A DNA stretch of 64,000 bases, taken from contig WNNJ02003462.1 in assembly GCA_012934845.2 (NCBI GenBank), forward strand, positions 1 to 64,000, in the 5' to 3' direction. The stretch's first letter is position 1, and the number at the start of each line of letters is the position of its first letter. This stretch comes from Pomphorhynchus laevis (lineage: Eukaryota; Acanthocephala; Palaeacanthocephala; Echinorhynchida; Pomphorhynchidae). A program made the position numbers and the translations under genes. This document shows, piece by piece, positions 46,195-55,813 of this stretch. The notes below the pieces were generated by a model. The model saw only the letters and a list, made by a program, of their open reading frames with translations. It was not told the origin of the DNA and did no database searches.

Positions 46195-47253
46195 TCAAGG
46201 AAGCCAACTTTTGTTTAGAAGATGATCTCTTCTTAGAACGGGGGCTCTCTTTGAAGAGGTAAGAATCGTCGATGGAGGAGAACGGGACTCCTCGAATTTC
46301 GCTATCAGATGGTTCATTAAGGCTCGAATCTCGTCTTTATATGTCTGTAGTCTTGCGTCAACAATTTTGAAAATGTCGGTGTCCGACATACCATAACCGT
46401 TTGAATTGGATAAGCTGGCAGCGGCAAAGTGGGCCGGTTTGACCGGTGCCCCACAATGCCTTAATTTGTATTCTTTGAAGATAGGACATCTTCTAGACCA
46501 GGCCGGGTGCTGACCACCACAATTGGAACACAGAGGGGGGAGAGAACATTTCCCCTCATGGACTTCGGAAGAGCTGCAAACCCCACACGTATGGGGCCTA
46601 GTACAGTTCGAGGACCAGTGCCCCCAGAGGTGGCACCCATTGCAATGGGGGTATGTTAAGTCATCAGCATCTACGATATTGAAAGAAAGATTGTACCCCA
46701 GAAAGGGGTTACATTTGCTTTTAGCCAGACATTCCGCCTGATCGACTGCGGTAGAACAGAATGCTATTGGTATAGCCTGGCCTTTCTTGCCCAGGATTGG
46801 GCGAATATTATGAATTTTGAACTCAGATGTGAGAGCAATGATATCTTCCTCCGTTGCGAATGGCGGAAAATTATTAATTTTCAAAGTCGCCTGAATAGGC
46901 CTGTAAGTAGTTGACCCAAATTCTTTTAAGTGTGTTTCGAAAAATTCTAGGTACGATGCTGCCAGATCTGGACAGCTGAAAGAAACCCTGATTTCGGAAT
47001 CTAAATATTTTATCGAATTAAATAGAATTCTCTTCTTATAAGAGCTTGTAAACTCTCTCAGAAAAATATTGAAAAGATTCTTCCTTTCAAATGGTTGAAG
47101 AAGTCTGATTATTACCAGATTCACCACTTTAGGCACAGGAGGGAGTTCTCCATCTGTGCTTGAGATTAAAAAATTAGACGAAATAGGACTAACCTTGTTT
47201 TCTTTGGCTTGAAAATTCGATGTTACATTGGAAATACCTGAGTTCCGTTCCAT
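46195..47253 (-). pseudogene. Element A ORF1: zinc-knuckle RNA-binding protein
   Basis: A 352-codon frame. After a low-complexity N-terminus and an RRM-like middle (VNLVIIRLLQPFERKNLFN, TLKINNFPPF) it has Cys/His knuckles in the last third: CNGCHLWGHWSSNC, HTCGVCSSSE and CSNCGGQHPAWSRRC. These mark ORF1 of the I/R1/Jockey group, which packages element RNA. Near 46240 the frame shifts: a parallel frame reads KKRSSSKQKLASLKLAKKDD, resembling the C-terminus of element B's ORF1, while the called frame ends 15 residues later. Confidence 0.8.
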
Positions 47254-47335
47254 ATTAGCTTGATTTTGTAAGTTGTTTGAAGCACCGATGGTAAATTTTT
47301 CTACAATTTTTTCTGTTTGCTTTTTTGATATTTAA

Positions 47336-47416
47336 TGAAAAACATTTTTTTGTCGTATTACTTACGATACAATTATTATTTATAACATCACAAACTGTAC
47401 AATTTTTTCTGTTACA
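47336..47416 (-). pseudogene. PLE endonuclease fragment beyond element A
   Basis: The complement matches 11230-11320, the Cys-rich stretch before the GIY-YIG signature. It is the 5' remainder of the minus-strand PLE, whose 5' truncation point is at about 47416. Confidence 0.85.
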
Positions 47417-47419
47417 AAT

Positions 47420-47458
47420 AATTCACTACTCCATTCAATTTGAATGGAGTAGTGAATT
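47420..47458. repeat. Perfect 39-base palindrome at the PLE 5' end
   Basis: AATTCACTACTCCATTCAA (47420-47438), a single T, and its exact complement (47440-47458). It begins four bases from the PLE truncation point. Confidence 0.9.
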
Positions 47459-47639
47459 CAAACTGGAGTTTTATTCAAATATCTAAAAACTTCAATGTAC
47501 AACAGTCATAAAGTTAAGTATATATACGACAGTGAGGTATAGTAATTTTTTCTGTACCATTGTCTTTGATATATTAAAAACATTGTCAAAATAATTTTGT
47601 CTATATTAAAATAACGTGATATAAATTTAATTAAATCAA

Positions 47640-47713
47640 AATTTTGTTGCCGACCGACACAATATCCATTACGGACCGGCACTGTACCGCGGACCGGGGG
47701 TTGGGAATCATTG
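47640..47713. mobile_element. hAT terminal inverted-repeat end
   Basis: CGGACCGGCACTGTACCGCG followed by GACCGGGGGTTGGGAATCATTG is the typical end of a hAT-type element (inverted: CAATGATTCCCAACC...). The adjacent 8 bases (GTCTGGAC) would be the target duplication, but the opposite end is not found nearby. Probably a truncated non-autonomous copy. Confidence 0.55.
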
Positions 47714-47933
47714 GTCTGGACAGTACAGCGACAGTTGTCCATATATCCCATTTAGATTAACTGCATGCCACCTCGTAATGCCCATAAGCAGAATCAACTT
47801 CTACTAAAAATAAATCCTTTTTTACTGAGACTGAATGTTGGTGCCATCGATCTGTTGACTGGCGACATCTTTATTGAGTTTCGACTTATTTATATTTGCC
47901 ATTTAGTTACCAATTAATTGGTTAATCTAAATG

Positions 47934-48194
47934 TTACCAAGCTTTGTAGTCGTTATAATCAATATTTGAGATTGTTGCGAACGAGCTTCGAGATCGTTGT
48001 AGTAGTCGTAATCGTTGTAAGATAATACAAAATATCTCTAATAATCCCTCGAGTTTTTCAAGTAAATATTTTTTTACAAGCATCTGCCGGTGCTTGGATA
48101 ATTTTAAGTTTGCGTATTGTATACGATGTACATACCGAGCCATATGCAACGCCTTAGCTTTTATTTGACAGAAATGACAAAATTGTTGGTACAA
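47934..48194 (-). pseudogene. Unrecognised 86-codon frame
   Basis: The frame begins MYQQFCHFCQIKAKALHMA and is Leu/Arg/Lys-rich with a likely helical middle (LVKKYLLEKLEGLLEIF). It lies on the same strand as, and downstream of, the gene-like remnant at 48304-48684 but in another frame. The two may be parts of one decayed gene or exons of a real one. No domain recognised. Confidence 0.3.
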
Positions 48195-48303
48195 ATGACC
48201 AAAATGAAGTTCATTTCGGATACAAAATAGAATACCATCAAATTGTCTCTTTAGCTAGGCAAAAATCAGCGTAGCGCATATGCTGAAGTCAAGCTCATTA
48301 TTA

Positions 48304-48684
48304 TTCATTGACAGGATTTACGATTATATTCTGTAAGGCTGCGTCACGTAAAAATCAATTTGAAAAAAGAAAAATATTTAAATTTGTCTTATCTTCATGT
48401 TCATTCATTAGGCCTTGATAGTACCGTTTATTAAATTCTGGTAAAAATTTAGCCATTACTATCTGCTCATCGAGGCCATTTCAGCGACTTTCAATCATAT
48501 AAGCAAATCTTTTGTCTTGAATTGAATGACTTGAGGGTTGAACTAATGCCATTTCATGAGCTTCTATATAGATGGGTGTGTGACGTTTAATGATATCGGA
48601 GATGACATAATTTAGATTATGGGCTGCTTTCCATACCAAGCACATATATTCGGTAGTCTCGAAGCTCGTGTAACTTTTGTATAT
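48304..48684 (-). pseudogene. Gene-like remnant with two in-frame TGA codons
   Basis: Over 127 codons between TAG (48685) and TAA (48301), the frame contains no TAA or TAG and just two TGA codons (48481-48483 and 48355-48357). The product has protein-like composition, for example YVISDIIKRHTPIYIEAHEM, then RFAYMIES, NGLDEQIVMAKFLPEFNKRYY and NIFLF. I do not recognise it. It could be a decayed host gene in which CGA or TGG codons mutated to TGA; a selenoprotein reading is possible but unsupported. Confidence 0.35.
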
Positions 48685-49213
48685 CTAGATACTTCACATC
48701 TAATCGTAAGTCAATAATCTTGCAAATAGAATATGCTTTGTTGCACCTTTATTATTTATTCCCTCAAATTGGTCGTTTTCGTATCTAGTCCTTGGATATA
48801 CACGTAGATGTAAAGTAAATGACTAAATATGTGGGCATCTACCAGAGTCCTTAAGATACCTTTACCCAAATGCAAAAACATCACTTATTAAAACTACCAC
48901 ACGTGTGGCTTTTGAACATATGACATGTATGCTTAACCGTATATGTTACTAGAAAAGCACACACCTCAAATTTTTATTTGTGAATCACTTTTATGTGATC
49001 ATTCCAATAAAAGACAGCAACTAGTGCACTTGTGAGACCCCACAGACGAAGACAACAGATTTTTTCTTCATTCAAACACAGAGCATTTGTGAATAACCAG
49101 TCAATCACCGTCTCAATGTTCTATTTCAAACACTTTGTTACTAATATCTGTATTACTATAGCTGTATTTTATATCTGTATTGGTATCTCTGTTCAACATA
49201 CGAATGTTAAGCA
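48685..49213. other. Intergenic, nothing recognised
   Basis: AT-rich sequence. A 63-codon plus-strand frame at 49032-49223 has no recognisable domain and is not called. Confidence 0.45.
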
Positions 49214-49445
49214 GATTTTTTAAATCAAATTAGCTAACTGAGTCTACGTATTTAATATAATTATAAAATAAACAAAACATAATAATGCCAAATCATAATT
49301 TAATAATTAAATAATAAAATAAATAATTGTTATAAGATTTTTATAATTTAAATCAAGTTAAAATAAAAAATTGAAATTTAAAAAATATTATTTTTACGAA
49401 TTGACTAATAAATAACAGACGCTGTATTAGAATAAGGATTAGAAT
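49214..49445 (-). pseudogene. PLE 3'-terminal fragment, minus strand
   Basis: The complement matches the last 230 bases of the PLE 3' UTR, from GATACAACGTCTGTTATT-like sequence to GCTAATTTGATTTAAA. It ends at the same 3' boundary as the copy at 40571 and lacks any coding part. Confidence 0.85.
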
Positions 49446-51762
49446 ATCTCAAATTTTGCTTCTATTGCCAAATAGTTTATTTTGACAATTAGTAGCCCTA
49501 CGAATATATACTTTTATATTGTATGTCATTTTTAAACCCCGGTGATTTCATTGGAACTTGAATATTTGTGAAATATTTCTAGATGATATAATAAGAAAAA
49601 TTTACACAACTATTAACGTTTATTAATATACAATGACTTTGTAAAAGAAATGATTAGTTGATATTAGGAATGTGAGAAGAATACGTTTGAAAGTCGTTAA
49701 GTAAGTAAAAGGATGAAAGTACATATGGACAAATACGTACATTACTTCTGGTTTATGCTCTACACACTGTAGGATATAAAGTAAGGAAAGAATCATACTC
49801 TTAAAATTTTTATATTTCACATTATTTTATTCTCACATTTTAAGATTATCCTCTTTCACAGCGGATAATCTCAGATTTCTCTATTTTGTTTTATTTTCCT
49901 TCACTATCTACTATTAAGATATTTGGATTTCATCATTTCACAGAATCGGACTTTCAGATTTGACTTGAATTTGATCAAATGTATCTTAAAGAGAGAAAGC
50001 AGTCTCTAAAATGATATAAACTTTTTACATTAAAAGCTAAAGTTTAGATGCACTTTATGTATATTTTGGTCATTTCGGACATGTCTATTTTACGATGGAT
50101 TTCACTCTAACAAAAAGGTTTACAAGTCCTTAATAAACGTCGCGACTATTCATTTCGCTGCGTGACAGTCTCTGTTACCACGCAACGCAGTTTGTTATTT
50201 TCAGCATGTTATCACTTGAAAATAGTATTGGAAATTGAAAAATTTTAATTTTGCATAAGCTTTAATACTTCGTCTATTGAAGTATTACAGCTTATTAAAG
50301 TTTATTTTTTACTCAACTTCATATACTTTATCTTATTGAGTACTAACGAACACTATCTTCTGATAAAAGTCGAGATAACATTGTAGAAATGAAAGGAAAA
50401 TTCAACCTGTTTTAATTCGAATCCAGGAGAAGCTTTCCATTATGATCTAGAGCAAAATATTTTTGAAATTATCGATGTATAATATCGTCATTTCATATTC
50501 TGCGCGCTTTTACTGCGGCTACTTATTTGAGAGAGCTATTTAATATTTACGAAATATCGAAACCGAGAAGCGACAGCCTAAAGTATGCTCTCCAACAATC
50601 CGTGTAAATATTACTGGCTTTTTGCAAATTGTTTCAGGATTGACAGAATCATGTTTCCGCGTTTTGACATCTATCAGCACAAATGTTTAAAAATTTCTAA
50701 AATTTTTATATGATATTCTAATCTACAATTTTCAGTTAAACGTTATAAAATTTGGTTAAACATGTCTCTATTAAATAATTTAAATTAATAATTAATTAAT
50801 TATTAAATAAATATTTAATCATTACAATTAGTACAAATACAACGCACAATTCCAAAGCACTTCCAGTTCATTTAATGTGTTATACGAATATTTAATCAAA
50901 AGAGAATTTTTAAATATTTTTTAAATAGTGAATAACTCCCCCCATAGAAGTAACAACGGTGAAAATGTATATAAGATGACGACCTAGTTATGATACATAT
51001 AGAATTGCAAAAGCATTTTGCCCTATACATAGCTTCTAATGGAATGAAAATGTCCATTTTCTAATGGCAATTATATTTTAATAATTACATTATTAAAATA
51101 CATTACATTATCTAATAGAAATTATATTTTTATTTTCTAATGGAAACTAACTGCATAAATTAAGCTATAGGAAATGTATAACTGTATGTGTACATCGTTT
51201 GGATCCATTAAAATTTGATAATTAATCAAATTAATTATTTAATTATTTAATTAATTATTAATTATTTAATTAATAATTAAAATTTGATCCATTAATTATG
51301 AATATCAATCAAAGAAAGATAGCATCAAGTTGTATTACTGGTATGTTTTGCAGGTTGTTATTTTAATATTTATTATAATCAAATCTAAGCAGTCTAACAT
51401 CACTAATGATAAACTGTTTCAAAACATATAAGCTGCATCAAAGTTACTAGGCAGAACATAAAAAGTATAAAACACGGAAATTGTAGTGCAAAATCGTATT
51501 TAAGGATCCCTTCATTCTACGAGCACAAAACATTTTTTAATATAAATGAGAATGGTTTGATCATTTTAAAGCGTTTTGAGATTCGACAGAAATTGATCTT
51601 GATCTTGTCAAAATAAGTGTTTAAATAATTTATAAATTTGGTGTAAAATACTTTAAAAAACAACCAGCCACATTTATTTGATGTATCCAGCCACAATTTT
51701 AGTTACAACTAAAATTGTACAATTTTTTTAAACAATTACAGATAAAATAAAAATATATAATC
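49446..51762. other. Intergenic upstream of the S18C gene
   Basis: AT-rich and element-poor. It has TTAATTAA-rich low-complexity patches at about 50785-50810 and 51220-51290. I see no gene, RNA or clear core promoter. Confidence 0.5.
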
Positions 51763-52509
51763 ATGCCTGTTTACCATGTAGCGCTAAGACATTTTAGCTA
51801 TTCCAAATCAGCTCTTTATCCTAAATTACAACGAAGAAAACCATCGGACTTACTACTGAAACCTAAAATTAACGAATCAATACGAATTAATGTTAAACCC
51901 TACGTAGATCAAGGTAAATTTCTTTAGTCCTCGTTCGAAAATAATTTTAATTTTACGAACACGTCAGATGAACGAGTAATATCAAAGCAATATAAATTAC
52001 GACGCAAAGCTGACGTAGAGAAATGGTTACTTCCCCCAAAGCCTGTTGAACAGTTGGATTTAAAACCTTTTCCCGATATGATTCCGCAGCATGATATGCC
52101 AGTGCTTATGGATGATCCGTACAAAGTTTGTATGAAAAAATGCCTTATATGTCAGGCAGGGATCGCTTTAGATTATAAGAATGCCGCGTTGCTTAGTCAA
52201 TTTATCTCACCTCAAACTGGCATCATGTTCAGTCAAGATATTACAGGCCTATGTGCCCCAATGCATGAAAAGATTGATAAATGTATACAAACTGCTCAAA
52301 CATGTGGATTGCTGCCGTATAGGTATAAATTGGATAAGTATTTACATGATCCTCAGTTATTCAATCCGATGAAAAAGGTAAACCTACGAAATGCAAACCT
52401 AGAACAAGAAAAAGCGTTAGAAGCTGGTCACGTGCCAGAACCAGATAAAGTAAACGAAGATCGTCATGTCACTGAAAGTATTTTTGCTACATTTTACGAT
52501 AAGAAATGA
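51763..52509 (+). CDS. mRpS18C: Mitochondrial ribosomal protein S18C (bS18m)
   Basis: The apparent coding sequence is 51763-51913 joined to 51968-52509, 230 residues. The intron is 54 bases (GTAAAT...CGTCAG) and removes an in-frame TAG at about 51926; splicing keeps the frame (codon G|AT). The first exon encodes a basic N-terminus (SYSKSALYPKLQRRKPSD) compatible with mitochondrial import. The S18 core is MDDPYKVCMKKCLICQAG, LDYKNAALLSQFISPQTG, ITGLC and IDKCIQTAQTCGLLPY, then LHDPQLFNP, the pattern of S18C rather than S18A or S18B. It belongs to the small mitochondrial ribosomal subunit. A charged C-terminal tail follows. This is the only clear host gene in the window. Confidence 0.85.
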
Positions 52510-55111
52510 TTTTAAATTAATATAATTTGATTTTTTCTTTTTTGTTTTTTTTTGTAGTTTGTGACATTTTTATTTTATTATCAAAATTCTTATAATTTTT
52601 ACATTAGCTTACTCTATTTGCAGCTCAATTTTTAAATACTAATGGTATTATTTAAAAGTTAGTTATCAAAATGTTAGTTTTTAGTGCGTATATAATGCTG
52701 AAGCCTTTAAAACATATCAATTGTGTATATAATGCGTATATTATATATTATATATAATGTGAATATGTATAATGTTAATATATTATACATATACAAATGA
52801 ATATGTATATGTTATATAGTATATGCTATATTCATTATATTATAATGAATATAATATAATGTTATATATACATTATACTAAATTATAGATGAACTACGAA
52901 GATTAATAATTTTTATTTCTAAAAATATTTGGTATAATAAGTTTTATTTTGTTTTACTTCAATGTTTAGATAACTACTGCTAACGGAATACCGAAATATG
53001 TTTCCTGATAGACTTGAAACCATTTGATTTGATATTAATCTTCATAATTTATTTAAATTATCGAACTTTGGATTTTACAATATTTATTCAAAATATTCTT
53101 GTCTATGTTGCTCGCAAAGTGTTGCGATATTTCCAAATTTCACAATACTTCTTTTGGTTTCCACATCTATTTGAAATAGTTTTCACTTTAAATAGATTAT
53201 AATTTATGCAACGGGTTTTTAATTACCGTAAATATGAAGAACTGGATCGAAACAAAAGACACACAGCTGTCTATTTTGCATGTCGCTAGATAGTTGTTAT
53301 CCAAGCTTGTTAAAACAACAAGTTTATTGAATTGCAAATTTGTGTGTAACCTGATCTCATGCAGATAATGAACCACAAATACTCGATATAGTTTCTGTAG
53401 TATCATTTATTTTTGATTATCGATTCGGTTTGTCTGACAATTCGAAGAATTCACTTCACAAAATTAGTTTTTTAATTAAAAAATCTTTAATGTCCTTTTT
53501 ATTAATTATTTATTATTAAATGGTACTTAAATTGGTTTGTTTGTTAATTGTGAGAGTTCTGTCGAATCCGGACTACACCTAAATTCACGCTGTTATATTA
53601 AGATAAAAAAATTTATTGAAAATTATGCCAAGAATTTTTCAAAGATTTTACCCTGTTAAATTTGCGAATACCCTTCCATTCATAATAGTTTATTATAATA
53701 ATTGAATGATATATTTATAAATGGGGTAAACAAAATAATGACACGCTTTTTGTTTTTCATTCAAGTTGCTTTAATTATTAATTTTGAACTTTCATTTGAA
53801 ATTTGAAGAAATACTCTAGCATGCTTTAAGTTCGGTTTTGAAAATTTTCCTCATTTGAGAAAAATAAATGTTGCTTATTCAATTTTGTTCTTTACAAATT
53901 GATATTTACCCAAGATCTTTAGTGCGTCGCTGATTTTTATTCTGTGAGCTCTTAATTAAAAAATGTGATATTATTCTATCTTAATTATTCATCTCGTATA
54001 ATAGAATATTTGTATAATGCGGTTTACCTTGTTGATCCGTTTACATACGAATATCGCTGAAACGAACAGTGTCAGCGATATATTATAGAGTAAAACTCAA
54101 ACTGGACGGTGATGAATTGATTACTTAATTTAACGTATAAGTGCTTGTAATTTAAGCCAATGTTGAAAGGTAATGAGGTTAATAAACTTTCTCTCGTTAT
54201 TATTAATTAATGAAGAGTGAACTCGCTTCATCATCGGGTGCCCTTACGTGTTTCGACAATGCTATCGTGTGGTTATGACGTGTGCTTTACAGAGATGTCA
54301 ATAGAGAGCGCATGCTCGAGATTTGAGCTCCGTACATAGATTTTGCAATGCACACGCCTAATATTAATTAATAATATTAATATTATTTTGCTATCATTAT
54401 TTTATTGATATCAATGTCATCAAGATTAATATTATAATATTAATTTATATTTTCACCTGATTTGTTTAATGTACACAATATTCATCTCATGTAATAGAAT
54501 ATTTGTATAATGCGGTTTACCTTGTTGATTCGTTTACATACAAATATCGCTGAAACGAACAGTCGGAAACTTTAAAACTGACGATAAAGAAATACTTGGA
54601 CAATATTGGTACTGACTAACTTTTCTTCTGATTTACTTTGGCGGTTGTGGCGCCAAGTCGTTTAATTTTTAAATTTCAAATATTAAGAGCTATTTACTTA
54701 TGCGTTATTATCCCGTCTTTACATTTTGGTTAAACAGTAATTATGATTACAGTATGAAAGAATTGAACTTTGTGAAAGAAATAGTTTTTCATTTGTGAAT
54801 TAATGTGAATTTTTGCATTGTTCAAGTTACATCCGTTTTCTTTCGGTCGAAATTTATTAGTCACGTTAAAAATTATGATGAAAATCTATTATATTCGTGG
54901 GCCACTTTAATATAGACATAAGATTTGCGGGTTAGAAAAAATACCTGGATATTCTGACAAAATAAGGGTATTAATTTTATGGTTTTAAATTATTAATCGT
55001 AAAAAGTACATTTTAAAAATATGGTCTTTAAAGTATGTAAATGATCTTTTGGTCCAAAAGTCCTGGATAATTTAAAAACGAGCAGGATCTTAATTTTATC
55101 GTTATGAATTA
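52510..55111. other. Intergenic downstream of the S18C gene
   Basis: AT-rich, with TATA-rich low complexity at about 52725-52890. No gene recognised. Confidence 0.5.
53985..54565. repeat. Pair of 86-base direct repeats
   Basis: ATTCATCTC...GCTGAAACGAACAGT occurs at 53985-54070 and 54479-54565, about 93% alike and 494 bases apart. The segment between them is AT-rich without coding potential. Confidence 0.8.
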
Positions 55112-55259
55112 TTCTACAGAAACTGTTTAAATGCTAAAAGTAGATTTATTTCTTAATTAATGTAAATGTTACGATCTCTTACACAATGTGGTATACAAAA
55201 TTGGAAGTTTTAATTGAAAAAAAATAATGTCATAAATTTGAAATCCAGTTGTTTATTTA
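55112..55259. repeat. 147-base direct repeat, left copy
   Basis: TTCTACAGAAACTGTTTAAA through AATCCAGTTG recurs at 60020-60165 with about 97% identity. The pair brackets the RTE fragment and element B. Confidence 0.85.
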
Positions 55260-55379
55260 AGCAGTTTATTTTGTTACATATAGCGGATTAATAACTCCGC
55301 TATAATCGGTCCCAAGAGAAAGGAGGAAGGAAGGCTTAGAAAGGAAGAATGTTGGTGATAGACTTTGTGACAAGCCAGC

Positions 55380-55626
55380 AGTAAAACAAAACCGTCGCAT
55401 CAACATTATAAAATGCTGCCTCACCGCTCTAACGCCCAAATCGTGACAGTGGAAGGAAAGCGTCCAAGAAGAAGACCAACGCTGCAGTGGGTGGACGATT
55501 AACTTCATGACCGGATGAGTGTCAATCTGGTAGCCAAAGGCACCTTCGATAGAACCAAGTGGAGACAATTTTTAAAAATAACGGACCCCGTTCCTTTAAT
55601 GGGAAAACGCTAAAAAAGGAAAATAG
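55380..55626 (+). pseudogene. RTE-type C-terminal fragment
   Basis: The plus strand reads VEGKRPRRRPTLQWVDD, a stop, then LVAKGTFDRTKWRQFLK and DPVPLMGKR, the signature end of RTE-like ORF2 proteins. It runs into GATGA(TA)n, a microsatellite tail usual for RTE elements. An overlapping 100-codon minus-strand frame (55266-55568) is fortuitous. Same clade as 30950-32290 but a different portion. Confidence 0.7.
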
Positions 55627-55627
55627 A

Positions 55628-55686
<59 letters not shown>
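55627..55686. repeat. (TA)n microsatellite, left of element B
   Basis: A pure TA tract directly after the RTE fragment, immediately before element B's 3' end. Its counterpart lies at 59636-59705 beyond element B's 5' end. Confidence 0.95.
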
Positions 55687-55692
<6 letters not shown>

Positions 55693-55813
55693 GATTTTCT
55701 TAATACTAAATAAACATTCCCCGATGGGGGAGACAATAAGGAAGAAAAATTACAGAAAAGAAAAGTAGTCAAAGTAACATAACTTCACTAACTTCTTCAG
55801 GTCTCCTCCATGT

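Larger units (their letters stand above)
43447..47327 (-). mobile_element. I/R1/Jockey-group element A, full-length, in the PLE
   Basis: A 3881-base two-ORF non-LTR element inserted in the PLE endonuclease gene. A perfect 8-base target duplication, ATATTTAA, lies at 43439-43446 and 47328-47335; removing the element and one copy restores the PLE sequence seen at 11320. The 3' end has no poly(A) but a short TTATC repeat. The same family occurs at 55690-59635 and 61086-64000. Confidence 0.9.

Noticed and set aside
55266-55568. 100-codon minus-strand ORF
   Set aside because: It lies antisense to the RTE C-terminal signature on the plus strand, which explains its openness.
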